Shown here one piece after another: positions 24,665 to 31,144 of a stretch of 51,281 bases of DNA. The notes beneath the pieces are model-generated. The model saw only the letters and a list, made by a program, of their open reading frames with translations. It made no database searches and was not told the DNA's origin. Positions within the stretch are counted from its first letter, which is position 1. Every line of letters begins with the position of its first letter. The position numbers were made by a program, and so were the translations under genes. Source of the DNA: DAOTWP01 sp034435675 (GTDB lineage: Bacteria > Chloroflexota > Anaerolineae > Aggregatilineales > Phototrophicaceae); the NCBI GenBank assembly GCA_034435675.1, contig DAOTWP010000378.1, positions 1 through 51,281 on the forward strand. The letters are read 5' to 3'.

Positions 24665-26602
24665 TTACTCCGGTTCCAGCCCGGTAAAGTAATCCTGTAC
24701 AACCCCGCGCATGCCCGGCGGGATGTAATCACTTTCCAGCGCGCGGTCTACATCGTCGCTGTAATCGCTGTAGACTTCATCATAGGGGCGGCTGGCACTG
24801 CCGGAAGGATTGTCGCTGAATTCACCTTCCTGCACCGGCTGGTTGCTGTCGTCGGTTTGCAGTTCAATGTCTGCGCTCGACTCGCCAGGACCGAGACGCT
24901 CTGGCGCATAGATCGGCTCATAATCGCCCGTGCCTGCGCCATCGGGATTGTTGTTGGTGTCCGCCTCGCCCGCCTGCGCGCCGCCGCTGGTATCACCGCT
25001 GTTGCTGCCTGCCTCATCCCCGGCGCCACTCTGCGCCGCGCCTGAATCGCGCCCGCTTTCGCCGCCGCTGCCCTGATCAAGCGATTCGACGCCTTCACCA
25101 CTGCCAGGCTGACCGGGCTGCCCTGGCGAACCGGGACTATCGGACGGCTGCCCGCCCTGCTGACCGGGATTGTCAGACGGTTGTCCCCCCTGCTGGGGCT
25201 GCCCCCCGGACGGCTGCCCGGAGTCCCCCTGCTGCTGCTGCGCCGCCGCTTCAGGGGATGTGCTGCGGGCAACATCGCCGGCTGCTTCCCCAATTTCCGC
25301 TGCCGCGTTGGAGAGTTCGTCAGCCGCTTCGGACTGCTGGCGCATTTCGCCGCCCTGCTGTTCGATGCTGTCGGCTGCCGCGCGCATGCCTTCCTGCGCC
25401 GCGCTGACATCGCCTTCGCGCAGGGCGTCGGCGGTTTCGCGCAGATCCTCAGCCGCTTCAGGGTTGGTTGCTTCCAGCGCGTCCGCTGCTGCATCCAGCG
25501 AATCCGCCAGCGCGTCCATTTCTTCCTGCGTCATTTCCGGCAGCGTTTCGGCGGTGTCCCGCAAGGTGTCGGCAGCCTGCTCTGCGCTGCTCTGTTCACT
25601 GCCGGGCTGATCGCCGCTGCTGTCGCCTGTGCTGCCTTCCTGCGTTTCCGGCGCACCGGCAGAGTCTGCCGGTGGGGTGCTTTCGGCAGAAGCCTCACCC
25701 TCAGCGGCGGCGGCAGGGTCTTCCTGCTCCGGCGGGGTCTGCTGCGCGGCGGCGGCACTCAGCGCGGCGTTCGCCTCGTCCAGTGCGCGTTCCTGCTGCT
25801 CGACCTGCTCGTTCAGCGCATCTGCCTCTGCTTGCAGTGTTTCCTGCGCGTTGTTCAGCGTAGCAAGTGCTTCTTCCTGCGAAATGTCTTCATCGCGCAG
25901 GCGTTCGGTGGTGGTCTGCAAATCCTCAATCACCGGATTGCGACTCTCGTCATCAAGGTTGGGGCTGGCGGCAATGTCCTGTGTAATCTCTGTGACCTGA
26001 TCGGCAGCATTGTCAATTGCCGGTGCTGCCAGATTCTCGCCGCTGCTGCTCAGCGCTGCCTGCGGGGGCACAAAGAGCAGCAGCGCGGCAAAAACCAGCG
26101 CCAGCAGCACCAGCGCCACCAGGACACGCAGTTCAAGGCGCAGCGGAATCGCATGGGCGGCGTCTGCTTCGCGCACATGCCGCACCGTGTCTTCAAGCTG
26201 GTAATCTGCCAGTTCCGCGCTGGTGTGAATACGCCCTTCCAGCAGTTCCAGCGCGGTGGACAAACGTTCCTGTAAGCCGAACAGCGCGTCAAACTGCTGT
26301 GCCGCCACCAGCGGGGCGCGCCGCCGCAGCCAGATCAACGCCAGCGTGACCAGCGCCGCCGCTGCCAAGCCGCCGCCGGTCAGCGCCAGTGTTTGCGGGT
26401 TGTCCAACCACACGCGCAGACGTGAGATCAGGGCGATGCCCACGCCCACCAGCAGCACGCCCAGCAGCGCACGGGGCAGCCAGCGCAGCGTTTGCGCCAA
26501 CCGCCAGCGGCGTTCCCACTGGCGTAACGCGCCATCCAGCGCCAGCAGCGGCGCGGCTTGCTGAGCGGCTTGCGAGTCAGGTTGTGCGGCTTGTAATGCC
26601 AT
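24665..26602 (-). CDS. Large membrane protein with coiled-coil and Gln/Gly/Ser-rich region (MoxR-cluster partner)
   Basis: 645 residues. Two or three membrane helices (about residues 43-60, 72-92 and 160-182, the last VLVALVLLALVFAALLLFV) precede an Ala/Glu/Gln-rich coiled-coil region (about 200-290 and 350-455), a Gly/Pro/Gln/Ser disordered stretch (about 460-560), and a conserved-looking end: YDEVYSDYSDD, then LESDYIPPGMRGVVQDYFTG. The layout resembles DUF4175-like proteins found next to MoxR, DUF58 and ABC genes. It probably scaffolds a MoxR-dependent envelope complex. Ala/Ser/Gln/Glu enrichment makes database matches unreliable. Confidence 0.72.
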   Translation of the reverse strand: MALQAAQPDSQAAQQAAPLLALDGALRQWERRWRLAQTLRWLPRALLGVLLVGVGIALISRLRVWLDNPQTLALTGGGLAAAALVTLALIWLRRRAPLVAAQQFDALFGLQERLSTALELLEGRIHTSAELADYQLEDTVRHVREADAAHAIPLRLELRVLVALVLLALVFAALLLFVPPQAALSSSGENLAAPAIDNAADQVTEITQDIAASPNLDDESRNPVIEDLQTTTERLRDEDISQEEALATLNNAQETLQAEADALNEQVEQQERALDEANAALSAAAAQQTPPEQEDPAAAAEGEASAESTPPADSAGAPETQEGSTGDSSGDQPGSEQSSAEQAADTLRDTAETLPEMTQEEMDALADSLDAAADALEATNPEAAEDLRETADALREGDVSAAQEGMRAAADSIEQQGGEMRQQSEAADELSNAAAEIGEAAGDVARSTSPEAAAQQQQGDSGQPSGGQPQQGGQPSDNPGQQGGQPSDSPGSPGQPGQPGSGEGVESLDQGSGGESGRDSGAAQSGAGDEAGSNSGDTSGGAQAGEADTNNNPDGAGTGDYEPIYAPERLGPGESSADIELQTDDSNQPVQEGEFSDNPSGSASRPYDEVYSDYSDDVDRALESDYIPPGMRGVVQDYFTGLEPE

Positions 26603-26903
26603 GCAACATTTGCCTTTGAAAGCGTCGTGACCAACAGGGTTTAGGTCGATCTGTTAACTCGGACCAGGGGATTAATCCCCTGATTCAAAAATGATAGCAC
26701 ATCAGGATTGCGGATAGATTTTTGGTGGATCGCGTTCAGGCGACGGTGATATGCCAACGATCCACATGCCCAGTATACCCGGTTTCACGGCACAGGTCTC
26801 AGTATTGTTATACGATATGCACATTTGCGCCGCTGCCAGCCTTGCTTGCCCGGCATCTGTGTTTTGTGATTAGACGCTGCCTGCTGCGTGGAGGTTCCCG
26901 CCA
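26603..26903. other. Intergenic region with a perfect palindrome and promoter-like boxes
   Basis: No gene. For the minus strand it has -10-like boxes TATACT (plus 26772-26777) and TATCAT (plus 26691-26696). The 18-base palindrome at 26665-26682 lies between the second of these and the gene start at 26602. Confidence 0.4.
26665..26682. repeat. Perfect 18-base palindrome (CAGGGGATT/AATCCCCTG)
   Basis: CAGGGGATT followed directly by AATCCCCTG. It is a member of a small family (see 29286-29307, 31054-31075, and fragments at 3450 and 3638) that shares the ...AAGGGGATTAATC... core and a following TTCA. It lies about 60 bases upstream of the 645-aa gene. Confidence 0.6.
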
Positions 26904-27422
26904 TCATGACGCAGGCGCGGGGGTACGCAGGGAGGTCATCAGTGCGGTTAGCTGTTCGTTGAACTGCGCCAACTGCCCGGCACGCGCCACTGCCGTCACG
27001 ATATACACCCTACCGTTCGGAAGCTGCACAGCGGCAGTCATGTTGTCGGTTTCGCCGCTGCGGTCAAAGCGTGCCGCGCGGTTATCGCCCAGCAGCACGA
27101 CCTGTACGCTGGTCAGGTCAAAGCCCTGCATATTGAGCGCCGTCAGCGGATCATTGGCGCCGTCATAGGGCGCGCTGCTGACTGTGACCAGTGCGGCGTT
27201 GTCCGGCAGTGCAGCGGCTTCATTGGCGTTGAATGCGGCGCTGTTATTGGTCAGGGTGATGCCGAAGAAATGTGTTTGCGTCGCCCAGCCCTGCGGGGCA
27301 GTAAGCGTAATGTTGCCATCCTGCGACGTTACATCGCTGGGTCCGCCGCCGCCGCAGGCAGCAAGCAGGAGGGGCAGCACGACCAGCAGCGGCAGGAAGA
27401 AGAATCGTTTGAGAGCCGTCAT
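26904..27422 (-). CDS. Hypothetical lipoprotein
   Basis: 172 residues from ATG 27422. The lipoprotein signal is MTALKRFFFLPLLVVLPLLL then AAC with the lipobox cysteine, followed by Gly. The mature part has a beta-rich fold with ITLTAPQGWATQTH, LVTVSSAPYDGAND and ARFDRSGETDN. The order signal-GGGG-linker-beta domain and the APQGW motif are shared with the lipoprotein at 16005-16553. It may be a PsbP/DUF1795-like surface protein. It lies between the ABC permease and the 645-aa protein genes on the same strand. Confidence 0.8.
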   Translation of the reverse strand: MTALKRFFFLPLLVVLPLLLAACGGGGPSDVTSQDGNITLTAPQGWATQTHFFGITLTNNSAAFNANEAAALPDNAALVTVSSAPYDGANDPLTALNMQGFDLTSVQVVLLGDNRAARFDRSGETDNMTAAVQLPNGRVYIVTAVARAGQLAQFNEQLTALMTSLRTPAPAS

Positions 27423-27538
27423 TAACAAAAAGTCCTTGAGATTGAGAAGCACACAGCGCCCGACTATAACGCAAATCGGGGGTGCTGTGCTATGGCGTCA
27501 GCATGAACCTGGAAAAGGCTGCTGCCTGAAGGTGAACG

Positions 27539-28891
27539 TTAGACTTCAACCTGGCGCATGCGGCGTACACTGAGCACGATCAGCACTGCCGCGGCGATCA
27601 GGTAGATAATCGTGAACAGAATCCAGGGCGAGACCATCGGGATAAAGCTGCCATCGCTTGCCAGGGTTTCTGACCAGAAGCCGATTTCCTGGCGGTTAAT
27701 CAGGTTACTCTGCGTGACCAGCGCGGTAGACACCGGGTTGATGCTGATCAGCAGGTGTTCGGCATAACGCAGCAGCGTTTCGACAACCGGAGAATTGGTC
27801 AGCGCAGTGCTGCCGCCATAGAGGACACTGCGCAGCACATTGAGGATGATGCCCAGCACCACCGGCGCGCCAAACGTCACGACCAGCGCAACTGTGTAAG
27901 CACGCACACTGGCAGCCAGCGTGCGTTCGGTGGAAGCGGAAAAATACAACCCCACCGTGCCCAGCGTTATCGCTGTCACTGCCAGAATCACGAACGCCAG
28001 CACCAGCTCGGTTTCGCTGACCCCGCCGAACAGGAAGGCGATGCTTTGCAGCGGTACTGCCGCCAGCAGCAGCAGGAAAATATAACTGAGGGCGCTTTCC
28101 AGCTTACCGATGACAAACGATGGACCGGGCAGCAGCGTGGTTTGCAACAAGTCGTAAGTCTTGCGTTCGCGCTCCCCGGTGATTGCGCCCGCTGTGAACG
28201 CCGGGGCAATGAAGATAATCAGCAGCAGTTCAATGCCGACGACGCCCCCAAACAGCACACGCCCCAGTTCACCCGTTGCCGAAGACCCACTGACGCGATT
28301 CAACGGGGTATAGACCAGATACATCAGCGCTGTGAAGCCGCTCATCAACCCCAGATAGATCGTGATGACGACGAAGGCGCGCATGCCGCGCATTCTGCCG
28401 CGCACCTCTTTAAGCATGACCGGGTTCAGCCGGAAGGCGCTGATATTGCGCACGACCACCGTACTGCCCCAGACTACAAAGCCAATCGTCACGAGCGCGG
28501 GCGTATAGCCCAGCAGCAGCAGCAGTGCTGCATTGGCAGCCACCAGCAGCAGCGCCAGCGCCAGCGTCCAGAATTCACGCGCGCGCGCGCCAACCATGAC
28601 CACCAGCAGGAAGCTGACATTGAGCAGGGACACCAGAATTACAATCGAGAGCGCGGTATCGCTGCTGCCGCCGTAGTTGAACAGCAGCAAGCGCTTAAGT
28701 GAATCGAACAAGCCAGGTACCACACGCAGTGCTGCCAGCCCGCCCAACAGCATGCCCAGCGCGGCGATGGCGGCTTTGGCATAGGCGCCCCAGCGGAAAA
28801 TGCGCGCGGCGCGTTCCATCTGGAGTTCCAGCGGCGACAGCGGTTCTTCGATTGACATCAACCGGCGTACCGGCTCGTCTGTAGCAGCCAT
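27539..28891 (-). CDS. ABC-2 type transporter permease
   Basis: 450 residues from ATG 28891. A polytopic protein of about ten to twelve helices; the central part has the ABC-2 membrane signature FTAGAITGERERKTYDLLQT followed by TLLPGPSFVIGKL. It starts with a cytoplasmic N-terminal segment, and the last helix is followed by VRRMRQVEV. The matching ATP-binding gene is at 30041-30997, with the PPase-like gene and a repeat-rich gap between. Together they probably form an exporter or an envelope-remodelling complex of the Gld/MoxR-cluster type. Substrate unknown. Confidence 0.9.
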   Translation of the reverse strand: MAATDEPVRRLMSIEEPLSPLELQMERAARIFRWGAYAKAAIAALGMLLGGLAALRVVPGLFDSLKRLLLFNYGGSSDTALSIVILVSLLNVSFLLVVMVGARAREFWTLALALLLVAANAALLLLLGYTPALVTIGFVVWGSTVVVRNISAFRLNPVMLKEVRGRMRGMRAFVVITIYLGLMSGFTALMYLVYTPLNRVSGSSATGELGRVLFGGVVGIELLLIIFIAPAFTAGAITGERERKTYDLLQTTLLPGPSFVIGKLESALSYIFLLLLAAVPLQSIAFLFGGVSETELVLAFVILAVTAITLGTVGLYFSASTERTLAASVRAYTVALVVTFGAPVVLGIILNVLRSVLYGGSTALTNSPVVETLLRYAEHLLISINPVSTALVTQSNLINRQEIGFWSETLASDGSFIPMVSPWILFTIIYLIAAAVLIVLSVRRMRQVEV

Positions 28892-29037
28892 TAAGCAGTA
28901 TCCTATCATTCATCAACAGGTGGGTGACGTGCCAACAACCAACACGACCCAGCCACAAGACAGATTTGCCTGCCGGACAAGGGGGGCATGCTGTGTAACA
29001 TACTCCCCACGCCTACGGGCTATGCATTACCCACATC

Positions 29038-29132
29038 TAAGTACAACCAAATTGAAAATGTCGGATGTAGGGGCAGGTCTCAGACCCGCCCCTACGGAAA
29101 ATAATCCCGCGAGATTTCTGTGGTTGTACTTA
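29038..29132. repeat. 95-base MITE-like element with 12-base terminal inverted repeats
   Basis: TAAGTACAACCA (29038-29049) is matched exactly in reverse by TGGTTGTACTTA (29121-29132). At the centre GTAGGGGCAGGTCT (29067-29080) and AGACCCGCCCCTAC (29082-29095) form a 14-pair palindrome with one mismatch. No obvious target-site duplication at the ends. Confidence 0.6.
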
Positions 29133-29165
29133 TGGATAAACCAATTTGAGCGCTAATGATTTTAA

Positions 29166-29230
29166 CCCTCCCCTGCTTCGCTAACGCTCAGCTTCCCCTC
29201 AGCCATTGCGATGGGGAGGGGATTGAGGGG
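29166..29230. repeat. Nested C-rich/G-rich inverted repeats
   Basis: CCCTCCCC (29166-29173) pairs with GGGGAGGG (29213-29220), and CCCCTC (29195-29200) with GAGGGG (29225-29230). The two pairings cross. It resembles a repeat widespread in bacterial intergenic DNA. Confidence 0.5.
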
Positions 29231-29285
29231 TGGAGTTATTCGCTGTTATTTTGGTTCATCCATTAGTATCTATCCGTAAACCCGG

Positions 29286-29307
29286 ACAAGGGGATTAATC
29301 GCCTTGT
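29286..29307. repeat. 22-base palindrome (ACAAGGGGATT/AATCGCCTTGT)
   Basis: All but one of eleven pairs match. The 19 bases at 29274-29292 recur inverted and exact at 3638-3656. Same family as 26665-26682 and 31054-31075. Confidence 0.6.
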
Positions 29308-29337
29308 TCAGCCAGCATGCTCATCTTGTCGCTGTAT

Positions 29338-29369
29338 TAGTAGGGTTGAGATATGCCTCAACCCTACTA
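29338..29369. repeat. Perfect 13-pair hairpin
   Basis: TAGTAGGGTTGAG and CTCAACCCTACTA are perfect complements around ATATGC. It lies 68 bases beyond the stop of the PPase-like gene (minus strand), so it could also terminate it, though there is no U-run on that side. Confidence 0.6.
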
Positions 29370-29437
29370 CAAGAAACGATTCCTGATTAAATGTTTGAAC
29401 CACAGAACCCCATACTTACCCGGAAGTATGCTGTGGG

Positions 29438-29809
29438 CTACATCAGCACAACCGGCACTTCCTGCCGCTGCACCAGCAGCACACCGAGGGTAGGCTCGTT
29501 GATAAAGCCCACCACCGCGCGCATTTCGGCATCGGTGCAGCCCAGCAAAATTTTGAGTTCGGTATCTTTTTTAACCAGATCAACGGTACAAATCACGCCG
29601 GTAATCCGCGTGCTGTCATCACTGCCCACCCACACATCCACGCCCGCGCCATCGCTGGTCAGCGTACCCGCCAGATAACCGTAATCCACCGGGTAAAATG
29701 CTCCCGGACGCCGTGTTGATTCTGCACCGCGTTCGCGGTCAATAATGATCTTACTGCCGCGCACAAGGCGATCCACATATTCCCAGAATTCGTAATCCAC
29801 CTGTCCCAT
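29438..29809 (-). CDS. Divergent inorganic-pyrophosphatase-like protein
   Basis: 123 residues from ATG 29809 with GGAGG six bases upstream. It aligns by eye with family I PPases: FYPVDYGYLAGT (the YPxNYG motif) then TSDGAGVDVWVGS, matching the DGDPxDV active-site signature. The second aspartate of the signature is Ala and the Pro is Gly, so one of the Mg-binding aspartates is missing. A D-(x4)-D-(x3)-K pattern follows (TVDLVKKDTELK). Shorter than the usual 170-200 residues. It belongs to the small PPase-like group seen in cyanobacteria and Chloroflexota and may not hydrolyse PPi. It sits inside the ABC gene cluster. Confidence 0.75.
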   Translation of the reverse strand: MGQVDYEFWEYVDRLVRGSKIIIDRERGAESTRRPGAFYPVDYGYLAGTLTSDGAGVDVWVGSDDSTRITGVICTVDLVKKDTELKILLGCTDAEMRAVVGFINEPTLGVLLVQRQEVPVVLM

Positions 29810-30040
29810 TGTCAACCTCCTCAGCAGTTCACTGATGATCACTACATCCTGCGCAGGTGTCAGGAAAACCCGCCTGCACACCGCTGCGTTTAATATCAAC
29901 CATGCCGTGAACCTGTCCTGTGCAGCAACCCCCAATAAACGGGGTAATTGCCCGCACAGGACGGACAACCAACAGGAACTGGGGGAAACCGCCTGCTGCG
30001 CCGGACGCACTGCCGTCGACAGTCGCCCGCGCCTGCCCTG

Positions 30041-30997
30041 TCAGGTGACAATGCCTTTCGTGACGCGCATGAACATCGCTTCGAGGTCTTTGGTTTCTTC
30101 GCTGAAACCCAGCACGGCGATGCCCGCTGCGGACAAACGCTGATTGATGTCGGCAACGCCGTCATCGTCCCCGGTGAAGTCAATGCGTACACGACTGCGC
30201 CCGGCTTTCGGTTCGAGAAATTCCACCGCGACGACCTTCGGCAGTTCAGCCACGAGGCTCCTGACCTGTTCTGCCGTGCCGGGGTCGCGCACCTGCACGA
30301 TGATTTCGCGGTGCGGCTGAAGCTGCGCGCGCATCTCTTCCATACTGCCCTGCGCGATAATCTTGCCTGCTTCGATGATGCCGATATGGCTGCAAATTTC
30401 CTGCACGTCGGCAAGAATGTGCGTCGAGAAAAAGATTGTTTTGCCCATCTTGCTCAGTTCCACCAGCAGCTCGCGGATTTCCACACGGGCGCGGGGGTCC
30501 AGCCCGGAGGCGGGTTCGTCCAGAATCAGCACGGCGGGGTCGTGCGCCAGCGTGCGTGCCAGTGACAGGCGCTGCTTCATACCCCGGCTCAGCTTGTCCA
30601 CCATGTCATCGCGGCGGTGATTCAGTTCGACCAGTTCCAGCAGGTCGTCAATCAGGCGCTTGCGTTCCTTTTCGGGAATGTCATAACAGGCGGCGAAGAA
30701 ATCGAGGTATTCCCACACACGCAGATCATCGTACACGCCAAATTCGTCAGGCATGTAGCCGATAGCGCGGCGCACGGCGCGGCGATCGTCCAGAATCGAA
30801 TGCCCGCCCACCCATGCCTCGCCTGCTGTGGGGCGTGTCAGCGTGGTGAGCATACGCATGGTGGTTGTTTTGCCTGCGCCGTTAGGTCCCACAAAGCCGT
30901 AAATCGCCCCGGCGGGCACTTGCAGCGACACACCATCCACTGCTGTGAATTTGCCGTAGCGTTTGACCAGACCCTCGGTTTTGATGATGTAGTCCAT
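30041..30997 (-). CDS. ABC transporter ATP-binding protein
   Basis: 318 residues. Walker A GPNGAGKTTTMR (about residues 37-48), Q-loop near EFGVYDDLRV, signature LSRGMKQRLSLARTL, Walker B VLILDEPASGLDPRARVE and the H-loop in FFSTHILADVQ are all intact. Of the ABC-2/drug and gliding (CcmA/NatA) type, with a C-terminal regulatory domain (EIIVQVRDPGTAEQVRSLVA, then ...VAVEFLEPKAG). Partner permease at 27539-28891. Start 30997 has GGGAGA upstream. The downstream minus-strand genes suggest a broad cluster. Confidence 0.95.
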   Translation of the reverse strand: MDYIIKTEGLVKRYGKFTAVDGVSLQVPAGAIYGFVGPNGAGKTTTMRMLTTLTRPTAGEAWVGGHSILDDRRAVRRAIGYMPDEFGVYDDLRVWEYLDFFAACYDIPEKERKRLIDDLLELVELNHRRDDMVDKLSRGMKQRLSLARTLAHDPAVLILDEPASGLDPRARVEIRELLVELSKMGKTIFFSTHILADVQEICSHIGIIEAGKIIAQGSMEEMRAQLQPHREIIVQVRDPGTAEQVRSLVAELPKVVAVEFLEPKAGRSRVRIDFTGDDDGVADINQRLSAAGIAVLGFSEETKDLEAMFMRVTKGIVT

Positions 30998-31053
30998 CGG
31001 ATAAAAATTCTCCCAGATAACGATACTCAGGACTTACGCAATTCGGTTCGCGC

Positions 31054-31075
31054 ACAAGGGCGTTAACCCCTTTGT
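31054..31075. repeat. Imperfect 22-base palindrome of the ACAAGGG family
   Basis: ACAAGGGCGTT and AACCCCTTTGT, nine of eleven positions paired (one more as G-T). It is followed by TCAGG, and preceded at 31026-31040 by CTCAGGACTTACGCA, a sequence often met in dispersed repeats. About 57 bases upstream of the ABC ATPase start. Confidence 0.5.
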
Positions 31076-31144
31076 TCAGGTACAGAGCACAGGTCAATCA
31101 CGCCATATATTTTGATTATAGCGTGTATCCACCGTTACAGCGGG

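Larger units (their letters stand above)
28892..29437. other. Repeat-rich intergenic region
   Basis: About 545 bases with no gene. It contains four different repeat types in a row: 29038-29132, 29166-29230, 29286-29307 and 29338-29369 (separate entries). The rest shows nothing recognisable. Confidence 0.6.

Noticed and set aside
24382..24732. Cys-rich minus-strand ORF that looks like a zinc ribbon
   Set aside because: It overlaps the end of the 645-residue gene, has no ribosome site, and its start region reads as noise; the Cys spacing is likely chance.
28892..29437. Degraded insertion sequence
   Set aside because: No transposase fragment in any frame; only small palindromes.
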